NCBI GenBank assembly: GCA_037039925.1
Contig: JAXRKP010001155.1
Span: forward strand, 47,501-111,500
DNA from: Doris montereyensis
Lineage: Eukaryota; Mollusca; Gastropoda; Nudibranchia; Dorididae
Direction of reading: 5' to 3'
Length of the DNA stretch: 64,000 bases
Below the pieces are notes generated by a model, which was given only the letters and a program-made list of their open reading frames with translations, did no database searches and was not told the origin of the DNA. The position numbers and the translations under genes are program-made. Shown here in pieces: positions 41,201-49,900 of this stretch (positions are counted from its first letter, which is position 1; every line of letters begins with the position of its first letter).

Positions 41201-44200
41201 TCTGAGAAAATCAAAGAAAAGGGTGCTGTGCATTTTAATCTTTTTTCATAGAGAGACACGGTTTGCAAGTGTCAAAAACTAGATCAATAGGGATACACGG
41301 ATCGTTCGTATGGTTATTATACAGGTTTCTATGGATTCTTGTGCCACTTGAATCCTAACTAGAGGAAGCATAGAGGCTTGCTAATGTTTAAAAAGGAGGG
41401 GAAAGGTGTTACTAATTTTAGACTTACACTGTTTGTGACTTTCACCGTCGATATGTAAAACTTAAGTGTAAATTGAAATCCTTGAAAATTCATCATGAGA
41501 GCATTCCTGAAGGAAAATTTAACTACTTTGCTAGAGTTTCTTATTTGAACGATAGTAAGATAAGTTACCTTATCTTTGAAGAAAATATCTTTTACAGCAT
41601 AATAAGTGATCTTTAATGTGATGTGAATTAAGTATTTAGTTGATTGAATTTTCCAGTTCTTATGTGTATAATACAGTTAATGTGCGTAATGAAAATGAAT
41701 GTGACGGCAATACACATTGGAAGGGCAATGTGGAGAGGTTTATTTAAGTTCCTTTTTCTACAATTTCTTCCGTATTATATGGTCTTTATGCTTTATATTT
41801 ATGTATTTTTCATGTGTCATACATTACCTCATGGCTTTCATGTTGTAATTATTCATTTTCATTTCACCTTTTATGTTGTATGCCCTCCCCTCTATATATG
41901 TGTATGTTATTTTTAAGACACATATTCAATGTTGGTATTCTTTGTCTCGCTTTTCAATTTCACATTTCATTTCAACCTTTCCGTCTCATTTTTTTTATTT
42001 CAATATTTCATTGTCCTTTTACTTTCTTTGCTTTTTTTATGTCTCATTATTGTCAATCATATTTTTTGAGACGCACTGCTTCATCCAATGTTGCTATGAT
42101 GAACTCTCTTTGCTGTGGTCAAACAATTGTACCGTTAAAAAAAACTGCAAAAAAATATTTCTGATCCCGAGCGGAGTAGGCACGAGTGAACTGCATTTCC
42201 CAGGCATCTGGCGATGTGGTCGAAACAGGAGACTAATGTGATCGAATAACGTTCATTTTCACTAGACCCAGCAAGTTTTTATCTTAACCTCCCGGACATT
42301 GCTTGACAGCAGCATATAGCAGAGATTTTCTTTGTACCCGTGTATTCAAGCAAGTTTTGGTCTGGGTTTTCATTTTTCGGACCTTTCACTCCTTCGAGAA
42401 AATTGGTCATTTCGAGCAGAAATTGTGTGACCTCTCCATTTCCCCGACAAAAGTAAGTTGGTGGCGGGTGTGCTTTTTTTCCTTCAAATTAATGTTGATT
42501 ATTTTTGTGTGCTTTGATTTTGTAATTTCACTTTTTCCATTCTTGCGTGTGCTTCCCTGTTGTGAGGTGACTGCTGTTTGCACAAAAAAATAGAAAATAG
42601 GAGAATGACCTGAAAAAGAAACTGTAGAAGAAGAAAAAAGAAAAGAAAGAACTAAATAAGATAAAATGAGAGATAACTTTTCTCTCAAGAATAAAAAAAA
42701 AAAGCAACAACCCTTCCTCTACTGCATGATTTGTTTTCAATACTTGGCTAAAATGCTATCACCTTCCCTCATGGTTTTTTTGTTGTTGCTTTGTTTATGG
42801 TGTGTTTTAAAAAAAAATCTCTTTGGTGTTTTAACTTCTTGAGCAGTTTTCCCTGTGTGTGTGTGTGTTTGAATGTATTAAGGATGTGTTTGAATGTATT
42901 AAGGATGTGTTTGAATGTATTAAGGATGTGTTTGAATGTATTAAGGATGTATTTGAATGTATTGAGGATGTGTTTGACTGTATTTTGAATGTATTAACGA
43001 TGTGTTTGAATGTATTTAGGATGTGTTTGAATGATTTTGGATGTATTAAGGATGTGTTTGAATGTATTAAGGGTGTGTTTGAATGTATTAAGGATGTGTT
43101 TGAATGTATTAAGGATGTGTTTGAATGTATTAAGGATGTGTTTGACTGTATGAAGGATGTGTTTGACTGTATTAAGGATGTGTTTGAATGTATTTAAGGA
43201 TTTGTTTGGATGTATTAACGATGTGTTTGAATGTATTTAAGGATGTGTTTGAATGTATTAAGGATGTGTTTGAATGTATTAAGGATGTGTTTGAATGTTT
43301 GAATTAAGGATGTGTTTGGATGTATTAAGGATGTGTTTGAATGTATTAAGGATGTGTTTGAATGATTTTGGATGTATTAAGGATGTGTTTGACTGTATTA
43401 AGGATGTGTTTGACTGTATTAAGGATGTGTTTGAATGTATTAAGGATGTGTTTGAATGTATTAAGGATGTGTTTGACTGTATTAAGGATGTGTTTGAATG
43501 CATTTAAGGATTTGTTTGAATGTATTTAAGGATTTGTTTGGATGTATTAACGATGTGTTTGAATGTATTTAAGGATGTGTTTGACTGTATTAAGGATGTG
43601 TTTGACTGTATTAAGGATGTGTTTGAATGTATTAAGGATGTGTAAGGATGTCTTTGAATGTATTAAGGATGTGTTTGAATGTATTAAGGATGTGTTTGAA
43701 TGTTTTAAGGATGTGTTTGACTATATTAAGGATGTGTTTGAATGTATTAAGGATGTGTTTGAATGTATTAAGGATGTGTTTGAATGTATTAAGGATGTGT
43801 ATGAAGGATGTGTTTGACTGTATTAAGGATGTGTTTGAATGTATTTAAGGATTTGTTTGAATGTATTTAAGGATTTGTTTGGATGTATTAACGATGTGTT
43901 TGAATGTATTTAAGGATGTGTTTGAATGTATTAAGGATGTGTTTGAATGTATTAAGGATGTGTTTGAATGTATTAAGGATTGCATTTGTTGTTGGTATTT
44001 AGTTTTGCTGTAGGCTTTAGTGTGTTTGCCTTTATGTGCTGTCTGAGTACAATAAAGAAGAGAAGATAAGATCTTAAGAGAAAGAAAAAAGAAAATAACG
44101 GAGTAACTTAAAATTACTTTTCTTTAAAGCACTGTTGACAATATTTAGAACCAGATTTTCCTTAGGGGACACATGTAGTGTAGATATCCAGTGAATAAAA

Positions 44201-44587
44201 GCATGACAATAATAATTGTGAGAGATATGATATAAGAAAAAAGTTATATGAAAGAAGTTCTTTTGACTGAAAAAAGTATTATTCACAACATGATAGAGAA
44301 GAGAAAGAAAGAAAGAAAGAAACTTACTTAAAGTGAAGCTAAGAAATCACCGAAGGCATCACCCGGGTATTTTAAAACCATTTGCTTTCATGGTAAAGGG
44401 GCTTCCTCCTGTTTTTTTCCTTTCTCTTTTGGAAGGGTACACCATTTGTGGGATCCTGTTTTCCTTTCTTACCTTGTTTCCCTTTTTTGAGCGCTCCCTT
44501 CTTTCCCTCGTCGCTCCCTTCATTTATGTTCAGTCATGTAGTCAGGGGCTGTTAAATGTTTGTTATTGTTGCGTGTTAAACACCCCC

Positions 44588-44620
<33 letters not shown>

Positions 44621-47600
44621 TAGAAAAATTTGCTTGTTTCATTTTAACAATCGTTGCACTGCAGCAAAAGAGTTTCTCATAACAATCTCCATTTTCTCGA
44701 GGCAATGTGCTGTTGCCGTTTGATTTTTGATGAAATCCACCTTTTTTGCCATGTTATGCCCACAGTTCATTCATCCGCTTGTCCTAGTGAAGAGTGATCT
44801 ATTAAACCTGTGAATGATTTTCTTTGTGAATTGCATCTCTGCGCGATCGATGTTGGCCATGTTATTAACATTAAAAATGTTGTGAATGTTAGGCTTTGCT
44901 GAATGCTAGGAAAAGCCTTTCAGATTTCCTCCTCTCCTACAGTCCTATTGCTGGTTTTTTTTTTTTTTAAAATTTAAAAAAAAAGGAAAAAATTTAAACC
45001 ACTATCTTTTTTTATATCTATATTCTTACTGACTTGGCGTTCTGATTCGTCCTCAAATCTATTTAATTTCTTTGAGTTCTTTGAGTTCTCAAAACTAATG
45101 CCTTGAAGTGAAAAGAAAGAAGAAAGGAAGAATCAAAACGGTTCACCTAATTCTATCCCTCCTTGAAGTTGAAAGATGAGATGATAAAAAAAATGGAGGC
45201 AAACTCAGAAGAAACAAATAATTTATGCTGCAAGATGTATTATGTAATGTATCACCCTGAATCAGCGATCAGGAGATACACACAGGCTTTTCATTGAGCT
45301 GGGGTATTTTCCTGACACAAAATTAGAAGAATTTTTTCTTACTCTTCTTCTTCTTCTTTTTCTTCTTCTTCTTCTTCTTCTTCTTCTTCTTCTTCTTCTT
45401 CTTCTTCTTCTTCTTCTTCTTCTTCTTCTTCTTCTTCTTCTTCTTCTTCTTCTTCTTTTTCTTCTTCTTCTTCTTCTTCTTCTTCTTCTTCTTCTTCTTC
45501 TTCTTCTTCTTCTTCTTCTTCTTCTTCTTCTTCTTCTTCTTCTTCTTCTTCTTCTTCTTCTTCTTCTTCTTCTTCTTCTTCTTCTTCCTTGTTTTCACCT
45601 CTTCATTATGTGTTAAAAGCAGATAGAACAAAAAGAACCTTACAAATTTCTTTTCCCTGTCTTTGCTTCCTTCATCTCAAATCACATTTTAACTGCATGA
45701 AATAGAAAGACCCACTATAATGATGCATGATAACTCTTCTCTATCAGCTGAAGATTGGAGAGGAAATCTTGAGGGCTGAACATAAATTATGTATTTGTAA
45801 GAAGCTTTGCCAGAATGGGTCATGGGGGTTATGTTATTTATTATATTTTTCTCAAAAGTAGCTTCCAATGGCAGAAACAGTGATCTTCGCCTAAGAGGCC
45901 ACGGGAGATAACTAAATGCAACCCCTTAGCTGGGCGGTCTCGGAGGCAAATGCTGAATACATGGTGGTCGTAGCCCAGATAATCTTTCATTATGTAATAT
46001 TTATTGGTCAGTCTGTTAGGCCTAGAGTTCAGGCTCTGAAGCAAGAGGGAGGAGGGAATAATATTATATAAGAAACATTAGCAAGAAGGAAGCAGCGTAC
46101 ATTTCTAGAATATTTTATTCTTCATCACTGTTGCTATTGATCACAATAATAGATAGCAGTTGCATCTAACAATAAGTCAAGTCAAGTTCCTTCAGGGTCC
46201 TTGGGGCCCATAGAGCCGGAGCGAACAATAAAGCCTAGGCCAAATTCAGTCTTGATCCAGACCATCATCAGTCCTATATCAGTGAAAACAGGCTTCTAGT
46301 TTGCATTGGTTATGGCGATGCCTGTGATCTGGTCAAGATGTTCCCATGCTGGTGACTGCTCTGCGAGTGCCGTGTCCCAAAAATAAAGGAAAATTCCTTC
46401 AAGGCCGTTGCGGCCCATGGAGCTGGAGTTTATCCCGGTAAGCGGAACAGTTGACAATAATCACCTGGCCAGGACACTAGTCTGACGCAGGTTTTTACTC
46501 CCAAGCTAGTGCTTGTAGCCATTTGCATCTGGGTAGAGTGGAAAAAATTGTGCGATAAGTGTCTTTCCCAAGGAACACAATGTCGGACCTAGCTTTGCTA
46601 GGATTTGAACTAAGAACCTCATGATTCCCAATCCGGCAACCCAACCACCCGGCCACCGACAGCACGCCCTGCGCCAATGCGGACCGTCAATGTCAGTCAT
46701 CTCGTTGATCTGGTGGGTGTCTGGCCTCAACATCAGGCGGCCTGACACTGGCTGGGAGCGGCTAGCAGAGATTCTAGTATTTTCTAGGTCTGCAACACGG
46801 TGTAGATCTGCAATGACATGTGCCAGATAAAGAGAAACGTAGCAGTGCTGATCTTCATTTGAATTTTAGTTTTATTGCATTGAGTTTAGCAAACCATTTA
46901 GCCTTCCGACTAAAGAAAAACTGGCCTCTTAGGTAGATTGAAGGTTTTCAAGGTTTCGAGACGGTTTCTTAGATAGGGTAATTAAAGAGAGAAAAATTCT
47001 GTGTTACATGGAAACAGCGGCCTCTTATGCGCACCAATCTTTTAGGCGGAGCCCATTGTATGAACTTTATGTACATATATCTTAACACACAGCTGAATCA
47101 AAGAGTGCCTGTTCAAGCTGGTTTTTATTCAAATCATAGATGTGTAAAACCCTTTGTTCTTCTAATATCTTAATTGTTTTGATTGAAGTGTAAACTTATA
47201 GTTAGGGCTTTGTAAACACTGTGTCGGACTATGGCGGTTACAAATTTGAACAATGGAGCAAGGAACTTAATTTCAATTTAAAGATTTTTGTGGCGTTTGA
47301 ACTTTTAAAAAAAATTATTTTTCCTCTCTTTTTTTAATACAAACTTTTTAATTTGTTTCCATCACCTTTTCATTAAAAAAACTGAGCTTCTCAGAAATAG
47401 GCATTCCCGTCGCTTAGGGCATGTAATATGATCGTGTGAGAAATGTTTTCTATGGAATGCAAATTCTGTTGAGCTTGCTTTATGCGCAGCATTGCCTTTA
47501 ATACTCTAACATCAATTGAAAAAGAGGTTTTTAGTGTTTAAAACATTGCCCTGTATCTGAGCAATTTGACTCTAGAGTTTTGAAATGTAAGAGCATTAAG

Positions 47601-48281
47601 TGTTATAGAAGTATGGAACAAACCTTATTATATTGCAGATGATTTATTAGGTTCTGGCAAAGCTTTGTGTATAATAATTTAAAAACTGACTGGTAGAGTA
47701 TGAAGGATCTCATTAAAAAAAACAATTCTGATGAGAAAATTTTAGAACTTTAATTTCTTTTTCTTCTCCATTATAGTGGGAATTTCTTACTGAATTTCAC
47801 AGGGAACGACAGATCAATTCATATAAAAAATTGAAAATTGCCTGGGCTAATGCTTTTGGAAATCATATGAAGGGTTTCAGAACATACAGTAGTATATATA
47901 GATAGTTTTGAGAAATGTGCTGGAGATTTGAATATTCTCGGGTTCATGCAAAAGGGGAAGACCATTTTAAGTCATCTTGAAAATAAGGATAAATGCCTTG
48001 TTAACGGGAACTCATTGTTCCAGTCAAATACGGGGACGTAGAGATACAGTGTGTCCTGAAACCTTTCACGTGTAAAGATACTAGCGTCTGAGGATTAATT
48101 TGATACTTCATTGCAGCTTGTTTTCTTTCTCCTGCCAGAAACCAACCAATGCGAAGAACTGGTGCAAAATGGAGGTGCGTCACCCAGCCCATCCAACAAC
48201 GCTCAGAAATCGGAAGACACAAAGACAATCGTGGAAACGACAAATGCAGAAAATCAGGAAGATAACACTGCTAGACCATGA
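14219..48281 (+). CDS. SMARCE1: SMARCE1 / BAF57, HMG-box subunit of SWI/SNF (BAF) complex (14 coding exons, spliced)
   Basis: The nuclear protein binds DNA through an HMG box and bridges the BAF chromatin remodelling complex to DNA and transcription factors. Placed coding exons: 14219-14266, 17601-17684, 18766-18786, 20367-20441, 31723-31854, 33463-33532, 34422-34497, 35530-35581, 36436-36608, 37057-37160, 38039-38348, 38762-38800, 39527-39836, 48139-48281. They total about 545 codons, against 411 in human BAF57. The extra length is mainly a Gln tract and a Met-Pro repeat near the C-terminus. Exons 4-6 form the HMG box ([20 protein letters not shown], then VWEQVK...[13 protein letters not shown], then YHNSPAY). 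Exons 9-10 match the family region RNHRLI...VPDVRSVV...LKRQVQSL and the coiled coil. The start has a good context (GAACCATGG). One-base phase offsets at exons 7, 10 and 11 break the frame, although the protein similarity continues in shifted frames. Sequencing error is likelier than a pseudogene because introns and splice sites are intact. Confidence 0.95.
14577..14735 (+). repeat. Dispersed repeat family B, copy with AAACAAATAAA tail
   Basis: The body includes TTCTGGTAGGTCCTACTTCT, a pyrimidine-rich part with TTTCATTTTGTTGTTTCCTC, ACTGAGATCACCACATATGG, and the tail AAATTTCAATGAAACAAATA. Relatives lie at 12110, 25128, 37725, 39990, 49765 and 55733. Confidence 0.8.
15510..15549 (+). other. Possible extra 40-nt SMARCE1 exon
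   Basis: Bounded by CTTCTTTTTCAG and GTATGT, both good splice signals. At 40 nt it does not preserve the frame, while joining 14266 directly to 17601 does. Either it is not an exon, or one base is extra in its A-runs (39 nt would fit phase 0 to 0). Confidence 0.35.
15790..16966 (+). repeat. 37-bp minisatellite (BamHI-site containing), about 32 copies
   Basis: The unit is CTTGATAGTTTTAGTG plus TTTAATGGATCCATCCACCATA-like sequence. Early copies carry TTTTAATGGTAATGG and later ones TTTTAGTGTTTAATGG, so two variants dominate different parts of the array. It lies in the first large SMARCE1 intron. The GGATCC in most units would yield a BamHI ladder. Confidence 0.97.
17601..17684 (+). CDS. SMARCE1: SMARCE1 coding exon 2
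   Basis: 84 nt, phase 0 to 0, between TTTTTTTCAG and GTAAGT. Encodes a Gly/Ser/Pro-rich stretch ([20 protein letters not shown]) comparable to the low-complexity N-terminus of BAF57. Confidence 0.8.
17930..17949. repeat. Poly-G run
   Basis: About 20 G's, within an intron. Similar G or C runs occur at 10381, 18561, 27415, 32457, 34249, 55095 and 56882. Confidence 0.9.
18129..18247. repeat. Inverted repeat / MITE-like hairpin, ~38-bp arms
   Basis: AAAAAGTTTTTATTGAATTT... at 18129-18166 pairs with 18211-18247 with about two mismatches, around a ~44-bp AT-rich centre. The arms share TTGAATTTTCCAGAACTTT. The size suits a small MITE or a transcribed hairpin in the SMARCE1 intron. Confidence 0.85.
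18766..18786 (+). CDS. SMARCE1: SMARCE1 micro-exon 3 (21 nt)
   Basis: Encodes VSKGSGQ in phase 0 between TTTCTTTCACAG and GTAGGA. It joins in frame with the exons on both sides. Micro-exons of this kind are often alternatively spliced. Confidence 0.65.
18970..19150 (-). pseudogene. mariner transposase C-terminal fragment (inverted)
   Basis: On the - strand, [37 protein letters not shown] and KCLKTLGG match the conserved tail of mariner transposases. It lies directly upstream of, and opposite in direction to, the catalytic fragment at 19150-19470. Confidence 0.75.
19150..19470 (+). pseudogene. mariner transposase catalytic-region fragment
   Basis: Shows [13 protein letters not shown] near 19203, [12 protein letters not shown] near 19287 with the second catalytic Asp, and [16 protein letters not shown] near 19343. 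The family motif YSPDLAP is degraded to YSSILTP, which loses the third catalytic Asp. There is a frameshift near 19240. Inactive relic in a SMARCE1 intron. Confidence 0.85.
19745..19895 (+). repeat. Dispersed repeat family A, copy 1
   Basis: Shares GAAAGGCCAGCGA, ATCAATGTTTTCTGG, CATGGTCAGAGTCT and ATTTGAAAAGGTTGGCA with copies at 28280-28425 and 50719-50890, all in the same orientation. No coding capacity seen. Confidence 0.75.
20367..20441 (+). CDS. SMARCE1: SMARCE1 coding exon 4 (HMG box start)
   Basis: 75 nt, phase 0 to 0. Encodes SEGRV then [20 protein letters not shown], near identical to the human BAF57 HMG-box start. The acceptor is ATTGCAG and the donor GTAATA. Confidence 0.97.
25128..25250 (+). 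repeat. Dispersed repeat family B, body feeding into the minisatellite
   Basis: GGTAGGTCCTACTTAT, CCTCTTTCACTTAT and TTTCTGTTTCCTCTTTACTC match the family body. The usual tail (AATTTTCAATGAAACAAACA) starts at 25250 and is then repeated as the tandem array. Confidence 0.75.
25250..26985 (+). repeat. ~31-bp minisatellite derived from a retroelement-like tail
   Basis: More than 50 imperfect copies of a unit reading roughly GTGTAAATTTCAATGAAACA plus AACAAATAGACG. The right half degenerates into forms with AACTAAGTGGGCGG. Each unit equals the 3' tail of dispersed repeat family B. There are no unique spacers, so it is not a CRISPR-like array. Confidence 0.97.
28280..28425 (+). repeat. Dispersed repeat family A, copy 2
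   Basis: AATTATCAATGTTTTCACAA, ATATTACAGGACGC, TTAGAATTAGTTTGCATGG and TTTGAAAAGGTTGGCAGT match the copies at 19745 and 50719. Confidence 0.7.
29229..29326. repeat. (TA)n microsatellite
   Basis: Pure TA followed by four GATATATATA-type units. It lies within the large SMARCE1 intron. Confidence 0.97.
31723..31854 (+). CDS. SMARCE1: SMARCE1 coding exon 5 (HMG box core)
   Basis: 132 nt, phase 0 to 0. [19 protein letters not shown], then [17 protein letters not shown] and DEYEVEK, match the human BAF57 box closely. The acceptor is TTTGCAG and the donor GTGAGG. Confidence 0.98.
31940..32370 (+). repeat. Degenerate ~30-bp tandem repeat
   Basis: About 14 decayed copies of a unit like AGAATCTCCTATTGTAAAAA with ATGTCCTCCT. 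It starts less than 100 bp after exon 5. Shadow frames on both strands arise from it. Confidence 0.8.
32485..32770 (-). repeat. tRNA-derived SINE (family C), - strand
   Basis: Read on the - strand it has a tRNA-like head with a B-box region (CGAGGTCCGAGTTTGAATCC), TGTTTCTTGGGCAAGACACG, a middle with GTCCTGTCCAGGAGATAA, and the 3' end GGAACTTTTACC. Family members lie at 37441, 46180, 46385 and 57862. Confidence 0.8.
33463..33532 (+). CDS. SMARCE1: SMARCE1 coding exon 6 (HMG box end)
   Basis: 70 nt, phase 0 to 1. Encodes [19 protein letters not shown] then VAAK, matching [17 protein letters not shown] in human. The acceptor is CTGTTAG and the donor GTGGGT. Confidence 0.97.
34422..34497 (+). 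CDS. SMARCE1: SMARCE1 coding exon 7 (phase break)
   Basis: 76 nt between GGTGTCTAG and GTGAGT. The likely frame reads AER at the start, then [20 protein letters not shown] and HKT, acidic then Pro-rich like the region after the HMG box. Entering in phase 1 from exon 6 and leaving in phase 0 needs 77 nt, so one base seems missing near GAAAGGAGG at 34424-34432. Confidence 0.75.
35165..35208. repeat. (ATT)n microsatellite
   Basis: Short perfect trinucleotide run in a SMARCE1 intron. Confidence 0.95.
35530..35581 (+). CDS. SMARCE1: SMARCE1 coding exon 8
   Basis: 52 nt, phase 0 to 1. Encodes [17 protein letters not shown], aligning with the human segment EPYMSIQPAEDPDDYDD. The acceptor is CCCTCCAG and the donor GTTAGT. 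Confidence 0.88.
36436..36608 (+). CDS. SMARCE1: SMARCE1 coding exon 9 (conserved post-HMG region)
   Basis: 173 nt, phase 1 to 0. Contains [33 protein letters not shown] and [13 protein letters not shown], which is strongly conserved in BAF57 and leads into its coiled coil. The acceptor is TTTTCACAG and the donor GTAAGA. Confidence 0.97.
37057..37160 (+). CDS. SMARCE1: SMARCE1 coding exon 10 (coiled coil, two frame breaks)
   Basis: 104 nt between TTTCGCAG and GTAAGG. Family similarity is spread over three frames. [20 protein letters not shown] needs one fewer A in the A7 run at 37057-37063. [15 protein letters not shown], matching human KFLESTDSFNNELKR, needs another base removed in the A/G-rich stretch near 37105-37120. 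Read straight through it hits a stop. The coding potential is clear, the frame is not. Confidence 0.88.
37441..37712 (+). repeat. tRNA-derived SINE (family C), + strand
   Basis: The head resembles a Leu/Ser-type tRNA, with an A-box-like TGGCCGAGTGGTTAGGCTG at 37450 and a B-box-like GAGTTCAAAATTC near 37493. CCTTGGTAAAGACACTTAAC and the 3' end TAACGGCCTTGAAGTAAC follow. Confidence 0.88.
37725..37800 (+). repeat. Dispersed repeat family B, partial
   Basis: ACGTCCTATGTTTTTCTTTC, GTTTCCTCTCAATTC and CTGAGGTCACAGCCTATGG match the family body. The tail is missing. Confidence 0.55.
38039..38348 (+). CDS. SMARCE1: SMARCE1 coding exon 11 (Gln-rich)
   Basis: 310 nt. The family frame reads [20 protein letters not shown], a charged stretch, a Gln run (12 consecutive Q, encoded by mixed CAG/CAA at 38170-38205) and an acidic end ([14 protein letters not shown]). 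It exits in phase 0 at GTACAA. Joining from exon 10 leaves one extra base at the acceptor (CAG then GTGTGTG). Human BAF57 has no comparable Gln run. Confidence 0.92.
38762..38800 (+). CDS. SMARCE1: SMARCE1 coding exon 12 (39 nt)
   Basis: Encodes [13 protein letters not shown] in phase 0 to 0, between TATAACAG and GTAATT. In frame with both neighbours. Not conserved in vertebrates. Confidence 0.8.
39172..39230 (+). repeat. Family B tail fragment
   Basis: CAGTGGGCGATGGTGGAAAT, TTCATTGAAACAAACAAA. A lone copy of the tail that is amplified at 25250-26985. Confidence 0.6.
39527..39836 (+). CDS. SMARCE1: SMARCE1 coding exon 13 (Met-Pro repeats)
   Basis: 310 nt, phase 0 to 1, between CTTCAG and GTAGGA. 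After [16 protein letters not shown] it holds about nine in-frame 12-bp units (CCCATGYCCACA type) giving [16 protein letters not shown] repeats at about 39650-39750. A basic tail (VEKKGKGTG) follows. Likely disordered. The repeat is a coding minisatellite, expected to vary in length. Confidence 0.88.
42868..43981 (+). repeat. 21-bp minisatellite, about 52 copies, with higher-order pattern
   Basis: The unit is GTGTTTGAATGTATTAAGGA plus T. Because 21 is a multiple of three, all frames stay open for long distances (VFECIKD-type heptads). This is a repeat artefact, not a protein. Variant blocks with TTTAAGGATTTGTTTGGATG and TATTAACGATG recur near 43195, 43505 and 43850, showing a higher-order repeat of roughly 310-345 bp. 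Confidence 0.97.
44585..44613. repeat. (CA)n microsatellite
   Basis: Short dinucleotide run with one interruption, in the last SMARCE1 intron. Confidence 0.95.
45342..45588. repeat. (CTT)n microsatellite
   Basis: About 250 bp of nearly perfect CTT, the complement of the motif at 1-220. The poly-Lys frame across it is spurious. Confidence 0.98.
46180..46265 (-). repeat. SINE family C, 3' fragment, - strand
   Basis: AAGTTCCTTCAGGGTCCTTG, GGGCCCATAGAGCCGGAGC is the reverse of the family 3' end. Truncated. Confidence 0.65.
46382..46690 (-). repeat. tRNA-derived SINE (family C), - strand, near full length
   Basis: On the - strand the head has GTGGCCGGGTGGTTGGGTTG (A-box type) and a B-box type GTTCAAATCC. 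CCTTGGGAAAGACACTTATC, ACTAGTGTCCTGGCCAGGTG and the 3' end GGCCTTGAAGGAATTTTCC follow. Confidence 0.88.
48139..48281 (+). CDS. SMARCE1: SMARCE1 last coding exon
   Basis: 143 nt, entering in phase 1 from exon 13 after the acceptor CTCCTGCCAG. Encodes [20 protein letters not shown], then an acidic Thr/Glu-rich tail ending TARP before TGA at 48279-48281. The acidic, polar C-terminus is like that of other BAF57 proteins. The phase match supports it. An AATAAA at 48870-48875 could serve as a poly(A) signal. Confidence 0.82.
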
Positions 48282-48298
48282 CTTTAGTTCCATTGTTC

Positions 48299-48301
<3 letters not shown>

Positions 48302-48336
<35 letters not shown>
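48302..48336. repeat. (CT)n in the SMARCE1 3' UTR
   Basis: Short dinucleotide run 20 bp after the stop codon. Confidence 0.9.
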
Positions 48337-48339
<3 letters not shown>

Positions 48340-49764
48340 CTCTTATGAAACAAAATCCTTCCCTTTTGTTCTTTCATGCCTGTAGTTCAATGAGAATGGA
48401 ATTCAGCTTTTGTTTTCCTGCCATCGTTATTTACGCTTCAAGCATTTGGGAGAAATCCATTTACTGGGGGTGGGGGCGGTTTGTTTTTGCCTCGTGCCGA
48501 TTACTTGTTAATTCATTTTTTGGGGCAAAATCTGTCACTGTCAAAGGTTTGATTCGTTCGTTTTGTATTTTTTCATGAGCAGTAATCACATACAGGATAG
48601 TACTTTCCTGAGTTTTTCATCGACTTCTTTTATAATTGCCTTATTTTCCTTCTCTGGTAGTTCAAAGGTATCTTTGTGCTGTCTTTGCAAGATATTCTTC
48701 ATAGTGAAGATGAAAGGGACTTAAAACCTGTTTAAAATTTTTGCATGCATCAGACATGTAGTGATCAAAACTGGACCGGGTATCTTTTTGATTTGCTCAC
48801 CATCTATGGACCTCATTTGTGTAATTGTATTACATAAGGGCTTGGAGAACTTACTGTTTTTCAGTTGCTAATAAAAGATTAACAGGATTAGTTTTTTTGT
48901 GTGTATCTGTCTACACTAAGTTGAATGAGTCACTTTCAGTGTTCAAAACACCTATTTCAAAATATTTCAAAGTGTTCATTATGTATTCCTCCTTATATCT
49001 TGCTGTCCTTGCATTTTATTATTTTGTTTTGAGAGTATTCATCTTTGTCTCCGTCATGCTAAATTTCTCCTGATTTTTTTAAAACGAGAGACATTTTTGA
49101 TATTCGCGTTTAATATATATCATTGAATGTGTTCAAGTGTAATTCCTGCTTAAGCAGATATCTCTTTTTATTATCTGAACATGTGGGTTGTAAAAAACAA
49201 AGTTTTAAATAGCAGGTATAATGCCGTTTTGGCATTGCTTATGTTAAGACAAAGATTTTAAAAGTTTGGTTGTCTTTTTTTTGTGTGTAAACTTGTGCCG
49301 TGATTTTTTAATTGATACAGGCACTGAGTTGTTATCCATGTGAGTATTAATTCAAAATGGAAATTCCTTTGTTGTTTTTTTGTTGACATCCACTTTTGTT
49401 TGTTCTTGTGAAAAATAATTTGCATTCCAGCTTGTTGAATTTAACTTTTGACTTTCCATATAGGGGAAACTTGAGCTTTCTGGGGGTTTTTTTCTTCCTT
49501 ATTTTCTCTTTCTCTGTTCTGTTCTTTTTCTTCTTTCTTTTTCAGTTTGGAAGAAAATACACACTTTTCATTTCCATATAATAAAAATTGTTTAAAAAAA
49601 AATAAATTATTCTCCATTCAAAGCGAAAATTCATTTGACATAGTGCGTGGGAAATTGAAAACATGGATATATCCTTCTTCCTTTATATTTGCTTCTTCTT
49701 CACCATCTGCTTCTATACACTGTTCTCTCTTTCTGTCTGAGACTGCAATTTGTTGACTGAAACT

Positions 49765-49900
49765 CATGGTAGGGTCTACTTTTGTCCTTTCTTCATTCTT
49801 TTATATTTTATCTTTCATCTTGCTGTTTCTTGTTGTTTCACCCCTGAGGTCATCACACATATGGTGGATGGAGTATTTTCCAGTGGAACAAATCTTCTTG
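49765..49900 (+). repeat. Dispersed repeat family B copy
   Basis: CATGGTAGGGTCTACTTTTG, TTTCATCTTGCTGTTTCTTG, CCTGAGGTCATCACACATAT and a decayed tail CCAGTGGAACAAAT. Confidence 0.75.

Larger units (their letters stand above)
39837..48138 (+). other. 8.3-kb last SMARCE1 intron
   Basis: Holds a family B fragment near 39990-40065, the 21-bp minisatellite at 42868-43981, (CA)n at 44585-44613, (CTT)n at 45342-45588 and two SINE pieces at 46180-46690. No additional exon was recognised. Confidence 0.65.

Noticed and set aside
42859..43848. Cys-containing heptad-repeat proteins
   Set aside because: 21-bp minisatellite kept open because the unit is a multiple of three.
45323..45631. Poly-Lys protein of about 100 residues
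   Set aside because: (CTT)n microsatellite on the - strand.
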